From the NCBI GenBank assembly GCA_019419455.1, contig DXZW01000043.1, forward strand, positions 1 through 45,604: a stretch of 45,604 nt of DNA, given 5' to 3'. The stretch is from Collinsella sp. Its GTDB lineage: Bacteria > Actinomycetota > Coriobacteriia > Coriobacteriales > Coriobacteriaceae. The translations under genes and the position numbers were made by a program. The notes below the pieces were generated by a model. The model had not been told where the DNA came from, ran no database searches, and was given only the letters and a program-made list of their open reading frames with translations. The first letter of the stretch is position 1, and each line of letters begins with the position of its first letter. This document shows, piece after piece, positions 1-8,334 of the stretch.

Positions 1-53
1 CCCGCGACCCCAACCTTGGCAAGGTTGTGCTCTACCAACTGAGCCATGTCCGC
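1..53 (-). tRNA. tRNA-Gly (GCC), 3' part outside window
   Basis: The reverse complement starts GCGGACATGG at position 53. It shows a D arm (GCTCAGTTGGTAGAGC) and an anticodon stem-loop with GCC in the loop (plus positions 18-20), which reads Gly codons GGC/GGU. The window edge cuts the gene in the T-arm region, so the T stem, the 3' acceptor strand and any CCA are not visible. The visible half matches the usual bacterial tRNA-Gly(GCC) closely. Confidence 0.93.
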
Positions 54-65
54 TTGCGGGTTATT

Positions 66-111
66 AATTTACGCGAGTTGTCCAAAAGACGCAAGTACTT
101 TTTTCAAAAAA
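66..111 (-). promoter_or_regulatory. Probable tRNA-Gly promoter with AT-rich upstream box
   Basis: On the minus strand a -35-like TTGCGT (89-94) and a -10-like TAAATT (66-71) are 17 bases apart, ending about a dozen bases before the mature tRNA 5' end. Directly upstream is an AT-rich box, TTTTTTGAAAAAAGT followed by ACTTGC overlapping the -35 (91-111). The same box recurs with one base changed at the tRNA-Leu promoter (3562-3582). Its place resembles an UP element of stable-RNA promoters. The -10 match is only fair. Confidence 0.5.
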
Positions 112-158
112 CTTGTCTGCCGCATGTTCTTAGTAGCTAAACGCGCTAAAGCGATTGG

Positions 159-905
159 CTAGGCACACGATTCCAGCGCTCCGCTAAACAGCTTCACCAT
201 CTGTACGCGCGTGCCGGCGCCGTCCGTACGACGAGCAACCTCCACGTTATCGACGAGCATACGCATAAGCTTGATGCCACGGCCGCGCTCCTCGGATGCG
301 ACCGGCTCGCTCGTTTCATCGATAGAATAGCCGGCACCTCGATCAAGCACCTCAACCACAACGCGATCGCCATAGGCCTGAACCGTCAGGACGCACCCGA
401 TACCGCCCGCATGGTCATAGGCATTACCCAGCGCCTCCCCCGACGCCAATGCGACATCGTAGCGCTCGTCACGGCGCAACGGAAGCGATTCAAGGAGTTC
501 GGCGATGCGATGTCGGTAGTATGGAAGATTCTCGATACCCTGACGGACCTCGACGCTCTTACTCCAGCGAGGCAGCTCCCCCACCGGAATGGCGGGAATA
601 GACTCCCGTGCCGGCCCCGCGACATGAAGGATATCGACAAGACGAGCAATCTCCAAAAAGCGAACAACTTCACCCGATGCATTGACGAGCGAAAGCAGGC
701 CTTCTCGCCTCATGAGCTCACGAGCGCGCGTAAGCAGGAATGCCAAGCCCGTCGAATCGATAAAGCTAACAGCCTGACAGTTGATGACAACACGACGCAC
801 GCCGCGGCCAATCAAAGCATCCAACCGCCGACGCAGCGCAGGCACCGTGGCGATGTCGATATCGCCTGGTGGCGTCAAAACCGCTATGTCATTCCACTCA
901 TTCAT
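159..905 (-). CDS. STAS domain fused to anti-sigma-type kinase domain (partner switching)
   Basis: The protein has 248 residues. Residues 1-100 form a STAS (anti-sigma-antagonist) domain with the phosphorylatable serine in FIDSTGL (Ser51). Residues about 115-240 form a GHKL ATPase domain of the SpoIIAB/RsbW type: N box E-ALGNAYDHA (157-166), G1 box DRGAGY (188-193) and G2 box GRGIKLM (208-214). Kinase and antagonist are normally separate proteins; here they are one chain. The ATG at 905 was chosen because the STAS fold begins right there; a TTG six codons upstream is possible but has no better ribosome site. The next gene upstream is a SpoIIE-type phosphatase, the enzyme class that dephosphorylates STAS serines. 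No sigma factor lies nearby, so the final target is unknown. Confidence 0.88.
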   Translation of the reverse strand: MNEWNDIAVLTPPGDIDIATVPALRRRLDALIGRGVRRVVINCQAVSFIDSTGLAFLLTRARELMRREGLLSLVNASGEVVRFLEIARLVDILHVAGPARESIPAIPVGELPRWSKSVEVRQGIENLPYYRHRIAELLESLPLRRDERYDVALASGEALGNAYDHAGGIGCVLTVQAYGDRVVVEVLDRGAGYSIDETSEPVASEERGRGIKLMRMLVDNVEVARRTDGAGTRVQMVKLFSGALESCA

Positions 906-983
906 ACGACCATGGTTCCCCAAAAAAGCCCACTCGATGCATTCGTTTCCCCAACCGTACGGATTCAGCCCGCCCAGCGTCGT

Positions 984-3329
984 CTATGAACGACCCCGTA
1001 AAAACTCAAGGGACACCAATGCAATGTCATCGTCCAGCGCCGATTCGGTAAATCGGTCAAGCTCGCCCAAGACCTTGCCGCAAATGCCCGACACGCCCTC
1101 CCCCGAAACAGAAAGCAGAAGGTCGCGCAAGCGCTGCTCGCCAAAGAACGCTCCGGTGCGGTCGCGGGCCTCAATCGTTCCGTCCGTATACATGAAGAGC
1201 ATGTCGCCGGGAGCGAACGTAAACACGCCTGTCTCGTACACCATGCTCTCAAAGGCACCGATTACGCCCGATTGGCATCCAAGCAGCTCGACCTCTCCCC
1301 CACGGGCCTCGCCGCCACCCAGCGGCATCGACTCTGGCCTAATGACCATGGTCGGAGGATGGCCCGCCGAACAATACGTTGCGCGTCCGGCTTTAAGGTC
1401 AATCTTGGCGATAAAGGCCGTCACGAACGTCTCGACCCTCGAAAAGCCCATGAGCATGCTGTTAAGGGAGCGTGCCATGCGGGCCGGGCCAGCGCCCTCC
1501 CAGGCATATGCCGTCAGGGCCGTCTTGACGAGCGCGGACATCGATGCGGCCTCAATGCCTTTGCCAGACACATCACCCAAAATCATGACGGCGCAGTCGT
1601 CGGGAAGTCGGATGAGCGTATAGAAATCGCCGCCGACCAACGCCGAGTTCGTGGCCGACAGGTACACCGAATCGGTTGCGATACCCGGAACATCCCCCAG
1701 GGAATTTCTCATGCCGATCTGGAGGGTCTGAGCGATATGGCGCTCCTCGCGCTTTTGAGATTCGCCTTCGTAGATCAGTTCAAAGTCATGCGCCAAGTGC
1801 ACCAAGTAGTCATATTCAAGGTCATCAATCGGCTCTTGGCTACCATCACGAAGCAGCAGCGCGCGCGTCGTCGGGCTCTTCGCAACAGAAGCAGGAACAA
1901 TCGCGTCGTTACTGTGCTTGCCATCACCCTCAGAGCGCGGGCGCCCCGCCTCGATGCCGGAGTCGACGTAGAGACCTTGACAAGGCAGACCATGCGCCCT
2001 AAGCCAGCCTCCCATAGGCATCGATTCGTCAACGCGAGTTATACGGACGTGTTTAAGGTCCTCGGCACTCGTACCGCCCAAAACAGATGCCTCAAAGCCA
2101 TCAGGGCCAGCCCCCAGACGTGCCGCTGGCGCCGTCGTGGAAAAGAAAAGCTTCTCAGGGTCGTCCGGCAAGGCAACGCGACTGCCGCCTTCAAAATCTA
2201 TGACGTAGGAATCCAGACTGGCGTCATACTCAACAGGGCAAAAATGGCAGTTGAGCATATTGCAGATCTCGGACGATACCGCCTGGGTAGCCGCGGCAGA
2301 ATCGTCTAGAAAGGTAAACAACTCATCACGCAAGACATTGAGCGAGCGGCCAAGCTCGGCCGTGCGACGGGAGCGAAGGCTCGATGCCATGCCGACCAGC
2401 TGGATAGACAGGTAATCGCAAATGACCTCGAGCACATTAACGTCATAGGCAAGCGGTGCCTGAGGGCGTTTCCAACCAACTTCCAGCACGCCAAGGATCT
2501 GCGTACCGTAAAAAACGGGAAGACAGATCTCGCTGCGGTACGGAGGCATATCCTGCATACGCAACAGGTGCTTAGAACGATTGTCCAGGTCCATAAACAT
2601 ACCGGAGGCGGCCTTATCACCCTTAAGGTCCTGTTGAATCGACAAGCGACAGGCACGCGACTCACGAAGAACATACGTCGGAATGCCAGCGCCATACGGC
2701 AAAAACTCAGGCAGGTAGCTGTCGTACAGCTCCTTGGAAACACCGCGAAGTTTAAAACCGCCGCTCTCAGAAAAATAGATAGCAGCACCCGAAGCATCGA
2801 GCGTTCCTACAAGCTGGTTCAAAACGGTATCAAGTAGGCTGGGCAGCTCATCGGAGCCCACGGTACTCATAATGACCGAGAGCGTGCCAGAGAGGCGCTT
2901 GTTAGCCACTCTAAGCTCCGAAAGAGCACGCTTGAGCTGACGGTCGTGCGAATACTGTTCTTCGATGCTATGGAGCGCCACCAGGACACGTGGCGCGCGG
3001 CGCCCAAAGATGCGTGGAGGCGTTACGGAGCCCGCACGAACCAAGACGGGGATAAAGGAGCCGTCGCTCAGCTTGAGCATCAGTTCGTTCTCGGAGCCAT
3101 CAGTTTCAAATGGCAGACGATGTTCCGTCGCACGTTCAAAAGCGGACGAGTACAGGACGTCTTTAACATCTCCACCAATGACGTCGGCGCGTTCCTCGCA
3201 CATCAAACCAAGTAAGCGATTATTCACATGCAGAATGGTTCCGTCGAGCTCGCAGATGATGACAGCATCGCTCGTGATCTCGACTAGTTGGGCAACGTCT
3301 GCCCACTCGTTGTGTTCAAGCGTTTCCAT
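984..3329 (-). CDS. PAS-GAF-SpoIIE (PP2C-type) serine phosphatase
   Basis: The protein has 781 residues and no membrane segments. Domains in order: PAS sensor (about 10-125; DAVIICELDGTILHVNNRLL), a short coiled region (130-155), GAF (160-315), a poorly conserved linker that may be a degenerate second sensor (330-515), and a SpoIIE/PP2C phosphatase domain (545-777). Metal-ligand motifs are present: GGDF (566-569), GDVSGKG (585-591), YTDG (714-717) and DDDIAL (766-771), so it should be active. Family knowledge: such enzymes dephosphorylate STAS antagonists in response to redox, ligand or energy cues. The downstream gene, about 80 bases away on the same strand, encodes the STAS/kinase fusion, which makes that protein the likely substrate. 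The signal sensed by the PAS and GAF domains cannot be read from the sequence. Confidence 0.9.
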   Translation of the reverse strand: METLEHNEWADVAQLVEITSDAVIICELDGTILHVNNRLLGLMCEERADVIGGDVKDVLYSSAFERATEHRLPFETDGSENELMLKLSDGSFIPVLVRAGSVTPPRIFGRRAPRVLVALHSIEEQYSHDRQLKRALSELRVANKRLSGTLSVIMSTVGSDELPSLLDTVLNQLVGTLDASGAAIYFSESGGFKLRGVSKELYDSYLPEFLPYGAGIPTYVLRESRACRLSIQQDLKGDKAASGMFMDLDNRSKHLLRMQDMPPYRSEICLPVFYGTQILGVLEVGWKRPQAPLAYDVNVLEVICDYLSIQLVGMASSLRSRRTAELGRSLNVLRDELFTFLDDSAAATQAVSSEICNMLNCHFCPVEYDASLDSYVIDFEGGSRVALPDDPEKLFFSTTAPAARLGAGPDGFEASVLGGTSAEDLKHVRITRVDESMPMGGWLRAHGLPCQGLYVDSGIEAGRPRSEGDGKHSNDAIVPASVAKSPTTRALLLRDGSQEPIDDLEYDYLVHLAHDFELIYEGESQKREERHIAQTLQIGMRNSLGDVPGIATDSVYLSATNSALVGGDFYTLIRLPDDCAVMILGDVSGKGIEAASMSALVKTALTAYAWEGAGPARMARSLNSMLMGFSRVETFVTAFIAKIDLKAGRATYCSAGHPPTMVIRPESMPLGGGEARGGEVELLGCQSGVIGAFESMVYETGVFTFAPGDMLFMYTDGTIEARDRTGAFFGEQRLRDLLLSVSGEGVSGICGKVLGELDRFTESALDDDIALVSLEFLRGRS

Positions 3330-3354
3330 CGTGGACCCCGCCGTCTATCGGTAA

Positions 3355-3376
3355 CAAAAAAGCCTCCGAAGAGGCT
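3355..3376 (-). terminator. Rho-independent terminator after tRNA-Leu
   Basis: On the minus strand the arms AGCCTC and GAGGCT enclose a C(UUCG)G-type tetraloop and are followed at once by six U residues. It lies 13 bases past the tRNA-Leu CCA end and before the phosphatase start at 3329, so it separates the tRNA transcript from that gene. Confidence 0.9.
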
Positions 3377-3388
3377 TCTCAAATGCGA

Positions 3389-3478
3389 TGGTGTCGGAGG
3401 CGGGACTTGAACCCGCATGACCAAAAAGCGGTCACTAGCACCTCAAGCTAGCGCGTCTGCCAATTCCGCCACTCCGAC
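3389..3478 (-). tRNA. tRNA-Leu (GAG)
   Basis: The acceptor stem GTCGGAG pairs with CTCCGAC, followed by discriminator A and an encoded CCA (3389-3391). The anticodon loop is TTGAGGT with anticodon GAG (plus 3442-3444), reading CUC/CUU. The long variable arm (GTGACCGCTTTTTGGTCAT) marks a class II tRNA, as expected for Leu. It has its own promoter upstream and its own terminator downstream. Confidence 0.96.
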
Positions 3479-3535
3479 ATGCTATGTTGTTGATTCACGG
3501 CTCGTTTTGTTGGACCCGCGCGTTCAACGAGGAAG

Positions 3536-3582
3536 ATAATAACCTATGATTCGAGAACTGTGCAAGCACTTTTTTCAAAAAA
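3536..3582 (-). promoter_or_regulatory. tRNA-Leu promoter with AT-rich upstream box
   Basis: Minus strand: -35 TTGCAC (3560-3565), 18-base spacer, -10 TATTAT (3536-3541). The start of transcription would be near 3530, giving a leader of about 50 bases. The box TTTTTTGAAAAAAGT plus GCTTGC (3562-3582) overlaps the -35 and matches the tRNA-Gly box at 20 of 21 positions. The box contains the near-perfect palindrome ACTTTTTT-C-AAAAAAGT (3568-3584). Confidence 0.65.
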
Positions 3583-3622
3583 GTTTACGAATTTGTAAAT
3601 GCGCAGGTAGATCCGTGTGTCC

Positions 3623-3747
3623 GGCCCCGAATCGGTGTTGCCTCCCGGCGCGTCCTCGGGCATGAGCGATATTTTGCTGCGCACTTCGTGCTGCAAAATA
3701 TCGCTCCCCCTGCGGAATGCGCCGGGAGGCAACACCGATTCGGGGCC
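3623..3747 (+). repeat. Nested palindrome A (29-bp outer stem, 14-bp inner stem, conserved loops)
   Basis: Outer arms 3623-3651 and 3719-3747 are perfectly complementary over 29 bp. Inner arms 3664-3677 and 3693-3706 are perfect over 14 bp. The unpaired parts are GTCCTCGGGCAT (3652-3663), apex TGCGCACTTCGTGCT (3678-3692, itself able to fold as GCAC-TTC-GTGC) and CCCCTGCGGAAT (3707-3718). Read in this orientation, the three unpaired parts match those of palindrome B in reverse complement (11/12, 14/15 and 9/12), whereas the stem sequences are unrelated. No U-run follows it, so it is not a plain terminator. No target-site duplication was seen. Confidence 0.85.
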
Positions 3748-3808
3748 TGCAAATACGTACTTCAGGCACAGTTCTCAAACATGTTCTGAGGGCTGATATA
3801 AATTTAGT

Positions 3809-3863
3809 GGCTCGGCCTTGCCGAGCCCTTATATAAGGAGGCCGGAGCTAAAGCTCCGGCCTC
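3809..3863 (-). terminator. Paired GC hairpins, possible opp operon terminator
   Basis: Two hairpins in tandem: GAGGCCGGAGC/GCTCCGGCCTC (about 3838-3863) and GGCTCGGC/GCCGAGCC (3809-3827). On the minus strand the second is followed by the AT-rich ACTAAATTTATA. They lie beyond the end of the opp operon, after palindrome B, and are the best terminator candidates for it. The U-tract is imperfect. Confidence 0.5.
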
Positions 3864-3927
3864 ACTCAATTTCTTATTAGATAAAGTGAGCGATCGAGGA
3901 ATCGCACTCCCCTGCCGAGTTACCGCA

Positions 3928-4054
3928 GGGCCCGCCCTGGCGTTACTTTTCAGAACATCCCGCAGGACGCAAGAAACCCCCGCCGCACGAAGTGCGCAGC
4001 GGGGGTTTCTTGCATGTCCGAGGACGTTCTGAAAAGTAACGCCAGGGCGGGCCC
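3928..4054 (-). repeat. Nested palindrome B (29-bp outer stem, 15-bp inner stem, conserved loops)
   Basis: Outer arms 3928-3956 and 4026-4054 are perfect over 29 bp; inner arms 3969-3983 and 3999-4013 are perfect over 15 bp. On the minus strand the unpaired segments are GTCCTCGGACAT (4025-4014), apex TGCGCACTTCGTGCG (3998-3984) and GTCCTGCGGGAT (3968-3957). These equal palindrome A's loops almost base for base while the stems differ. It starts 14 bases beyond the oppF stop codon and has no U-run on either side. Confidence 0.85.
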
Positions 4055-4068
4055 GGACAAACAACCGA

Positions 4069-5096
<1,028 letters not shown>

Positions 5097-5097
<1 letters not shown>

Positions 5098-6188
5098 TAC
5101 GCCTCGCCTCCCTTCTTGGAATCCTTGCGCGTACGGGACGTCTCAGGAGCGTTCTTGAGGAACTCGGGGTCACCGGAGTAGTGGCACGCAGAGTAATGAC
5201 CAGACTCGGTGACAACGCGCTCGGGGCGCTGCTTGCGGCACTTATCGGTCGCATAGGGACAACGAGGCGAGAACACGCAGCCCTCGGGCAGGTTCATGAG
5301 CGAAGGCGGGTTGCCGTGAATCGGCGTAAGCGGCTTCTTCTCTTCGATGGCCTGCTCCGGGATGGAGCGGATAAGGCCCCAGGTGTAGGGGTGGCGGCTC
5401 TCGTAGAAGATTTCCTCAGCAGTACCGAACTCGACGGGACGGCCGGCGTACATAACCATGATCTTGTCGGCCATGTCGGCGACGACGCCCAGGTCATGGG
5501 TAATCATGATGATGGCGTTGCCGTTCTTCTCCTGCATTTCCTGCATGAGCTCGATAATCTGAGCCTGAATGGTAACGTCCAGAGCCGTCGTGGGCTCGTC
5601 GGCAATCAGAATATCGGGATCGCAGGCAAGAGCCATAGCAATCATGACACGCTGACGCATACCGCCCGAGAACTGGTGCGGATACTCATTGACGCGCTTC
5701 TCGGGCTCGGGGATACCCACGAGGTCCAAAAGCTCGGTAGCGCGCTTGAGTGCCTCCTGCTTGGAGTAGCCACGGTGCAGACGAAGGCCCTCGCCCACCT
5801 GCTTGCCGATCTTATAGACCGGGTTCAAGGAGGTCATAGGATCCTGGAAGATCATCGCGATATCGTTACCGCGAATGTGCTGCATCTCTTCCTCGGTCAT
5901 TTCGAGGATAGAACGACCGCGATAGCGAACGTCGCCGCCCTCAATCTTTCCCGGAGGCATCGAGATGAGGCCCATGATGGTCATGGCGGTCACGGACTTA
6001 CCGGAGCCGGACTCACCGACGACACCCAGGGTCTCGCCGCGATCGAGCGTGTAGGACACACCGTCGACAGCGCGAACGACGCCGTCCTCGGTATGGAAAT
6101 ACATCTTAAGGTCATCGACCTCGAGCAGATGCTGGCCCTCGGGAACCGGCTGGTCCTTCAGGTCCACATAGTTCTTGTTCTTCTTCAT
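5097..6188 (-). CDS. oppD: Oligopeptide ABC transporter ATPase (OppD-type)
   Basis: A 363-residue partner ATPase of OppF. It has Walker A GESGSGKS (58-65), signature SGGMRQR, Walker B ILIADEPTTALD, H-loop THDLG, and the C-terminal oligo_HPY region with CVFSPRCPYATDKC. The start codon follows the oppC stop after two bases. Two different ATPases per transporter is the usual Opp/Dpp arrangement. Confidence 0.93.
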
Positions 6189-6190
6189 CC

Positions 6191-7126
6191 TTATGCGTCC
6201 TTCATCTTGACGTCGAGGGCGTCGCGCAAACCGTCACCCAGCAGGGTGAAGGCGAGCACCGTCGAGAGAATTGCCAGACCGGGCATGATCATCATCCAGG
6301 GAGCAGTCAGCAGATACTGCTGACCGTCCTGAATCATGGAGCCCCACGAAGGCGTAGGCGGAATAACGCCCATGCCGAGGAAGGACAGAGCAGACTCGGT
6401 CAGGATGGCGCCACCAATGTTCATGGTTGCGTAGACCACGATGGAGGCGACGGAGTTCGGGAAGATGTGACGCACGACGATACGAGCATCAGATGCACCC
6501 ATCGCGCGCGCAGCATCAACATAGTCGTTTTCCTTGACGGTCAAGATCGCAGAGCGGAAGACGCGCGCAATCGAAGGCCAGCCGAGAATACCGATGGCGA
6601 TAAAGACGTTCTGAAGACCGCGGCCGATAACGGCGATCATGGCGACAACGAACAGCACGTACGGGAACGCCAGGAAGATGTCCGCACAGCGCATGATGAT
6701 CGTATCCCAGATGCCGCCGTAGAAACCGGCCAGAGCACCCATGACCAGACCGATCAGCGTGGAAATCGCGGTGGCCATAATTCCGACAGACAGCGAAACG
6801 CGCGCACCGTAGATAACGCGGACGAGAATGTCACGACCAAGGGCGTCGGTGCCAAACGGGTGCTCTGCACACGGAGCCAGCAGCGACGTCTCGGCCATGG
6901 TGGTCGAGTCGGAAGCCGTCGGAGAACCGAGCCAGGGCTTAGCCCACAGATCTGCGGTCAGGGCAACCACAACGACGATGATGATCCAACAGACACCGAT
7001 AACGGCGAGTTTGTTCTTACGAAGACGCTTAAAAGCGTCGCCCCACAGCGTGCGGGACTTCACGGGAGCAGATGCGGCCTTGGTGGCGGTAGCCTGCTCC
7101 TGAGACTGAGAATCAGTTTCCTGCAT
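6191..7126 (-). CDS. oppC: Oligopeptide ABC transporter permease (OppC-type)
   Basis: A 311-residue inner-membrane permease. It begins with a charged cytoplasmic N-terminus, then a first membrane helix (about 38-62), a large outer loop containing the FGTDALGRDIL motif of OppC proteins, and about five further helices. The EAA-type loop for ATPase contact is near DAARAMGASDARIVVRHIFPN. The ribosome site GGGAGG precedes the ATG by nine bases. It pairs with OppB, encoded just upstream. Confidence 0.92.
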   Translation of the reverse strand: MQETDSQSQEQATATKAASAPVKSRTLWGDAFKRLRKNKLAVIGVCWIIIVVVVALTADLWAKPWLGSPTASDSTTMAETSLLAPCAEHPFGTDALGRDILVRVIYGARVSLSVGIMATAISTLIGLVMGALAGFYGGIWDTIIMRCADIFLAFPYVLFVVAMIAVIGRGLQNVFIAIGILGWPSIARVFRSAILTVKENDYVDAARAMGASDARIVVRHIFPNSVASIVVYATMNIGGAILTESALSFLGMGVIPPTPSWGSMIQDGQQYLLTAPWMMIMPGLAILSTVLAFTLLGDGLRDALDVKMKDA

Positions 7127-7140
7127 GAGACGTACCTCCC

Positions 7141-8178
7141 TTAGGCCTTATCCGACGGACCGCCAAGGCGGATGCGCGGGTCGAGGAATGCATAGCTAAT
7201 GTCGACGAGCAGGTTGATCACCATGACGACGACAACGATGAGCGTAACGCCGCCCATAACGATGGGCCAGTCACGCATGCTAATGGCGCGATAGACCTCA
7301 TAGCCGATACCGGGCCAGTTAAAGACCGTCTCGGTCAGGATGGCGCCCGAAAGCATGCCGCCAAAGTCGACACCAATATAGGTAACGACGGGGATGAGTG
7401 CATTCTTAAGCGCATGCTTGACGATGATCGCGCGATTGGAGAGACCCTTGGCCTTTGCCGTACGGATGTAATCCTGGTTCATGACGTCAAGCAGCTGCGA
7501 GCGCATAATGCGGGCGGCGTAAGCGGTCGAAACCGAAGCCAGCGTAATGGTCGGAAGCACATAGTGCATCCAATCCTGATACTGAGAGCTGGAACCGCCG
7601 GCACCCGAGATCGGCATGGAGATTGCACCGCCCGTGGCGTCCTTGAGGATGACGCCAAAGAACAGCTGCAGCAACATACCGAGCCAGAAGGCCGGGACCG
7701 CAACGAGGATCGACGTGGTGAGCGTTACCAAAATATCCCAGAAGGAATAACGCTTTACCGCCGAAATGATACCCGCACCGATACCCATGATTGCCTCGAG
7801 CACGATGGCGCACGCGGCAAGTTTGATCGTATACGGATACTTCTGGGCAAAGATATCCGTAACCGGCAGCTTGCGCTGATACGAATTGCCCAGATCGCCA
7901 TGAAGCAGGCCGTTCATGTAATACAAGTAACGGTCCACGAGCGACGTTTGAACGGGATCGCCGTTCTCGTCAAGGATCGCGTTGCCGTCCTCGTCCGACT
8001 GGACCAGGTGATAGCGGACGCGAAGCTGAAGCTCCACCTCGGGGGACAGAGCCTTGTCTCCACCGATCAGCTTGATCGGATCTCCCGGCACGATATTCTG
8101 GAGGGCGAACAGAATCAGCGTAACGCCCAAAAACACCGGGATGAACTGAAGCACACGTTTAACGATGTACTTACCCAT
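7141..8178 (-). CDS. oppB: Oligopeptide ABC transporter permease (OppB-type)
   Basis: A 345-residue permease: N-terminal helix (about 8-30), then the first outer loop and five more helices, with the conserved C-terminal block NALIPVVTYIGVDFGGMLSGAIL and a final PRIR motif. The first outer loop carries an acidic insert (residues 61-76, SDEDGNAILDENGDPV) not usual for the family; it has two DxxG-like repeats that resemble calcium-binding loops. A hairpin (8210-8237) separates this gene from the binding-protein gene upstream. Confidence 0.92.
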   Translation of the reverse strand: MGKYIVKRVLQFIPVFLGVTLILFALQNIVPGDPIKLIGGDKALSPEVELQLRVRYHLVQSDEDGNAILDENGDPVQTSLVDRYLYYMNGLLHGDLGNSYQRKLPVTDIFAQKYPYTIKLAACAIVLEAIMGIGAGIISAVKRYSFWDILVTLTTSILVAVPAFWLGMLLQLFFGVILKDATGGAISMPISGAGGSSSQYQDWMHYVLPTITLASVSTAYAARIMRSQLLDVMNQDYIRTAKAKGLSNRAIIVKHALKNALIPVVTYIGVDFGGMLSGAILTETVFNWPGIGYEVYRAISMRDWPIVMGGVTLIVVVVMVINLLVDISYAFLDPRIRLGGPSDKA

Positions 8179-8209
8179 ACCACTCCCCTATCTAGGGATT
8201 AACCTAAAT

Positions 8210-8237
8210 GGGATGCCGATCGCCAGACCGGCATCCC
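8210..8237 (-). terminator. Hairpin between oppA and oppB (attenuator or 3' stabiliser)
   Basis: The arms GGGATGCC and GGCATCCC (8210-8217 and 8230-8237) form a strong stem followed on the minus strand by ATTTAGG. The run of U is short, so partial termination or protection of the oppA message is likelier than complete termination. This gives more binding protein than permease, as is common in Opp operons. Confidence 0.6.
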
Positions 8238-8334
8238 AAAATTACCATCAGCCAGTTTACCCCAGGTTAGGGAGAACTGTATGTTTCCCATGAGGTCTAC
8301 GTAAATACTTGACCCTCACGGAAGCTGCAAACTC

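Larger units (their letters stand above)
3583..4068. other. Gene-free region packed with palindromes
   Basis: No credible coding region is seen between the tRNA-Leu promoter and oppF. The stretch holds nested palindrome A (3623-3747), two short GC hairpins (3809-3863), a small hairpin CCCTGC/GCAGGG (3910-3930), and nested palindrome B (3928-4054). Short reading frames here are by-products of the inverted repeats. Confidence 0.8.

Noticed and set aside
3544..3778. Two short minus-strand frames over palindrome A
   Set aside because: They read through the inverted repeat and have no ribosome site or similarity to anything known to me.
3809..4054. CRISPR or tandem repeat array
   Set aside because: The repeats here are inverted and differ in stem sequence; there are no regularly spaced direct repeats and no cas genes.
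3623..4054. Insertion sequence or MITE with transposase in the window
   Set aside because: No transposase gene is present and no target-site duplication is seen at either palindrome. A mobile origin cannot be excluded but is not supported.
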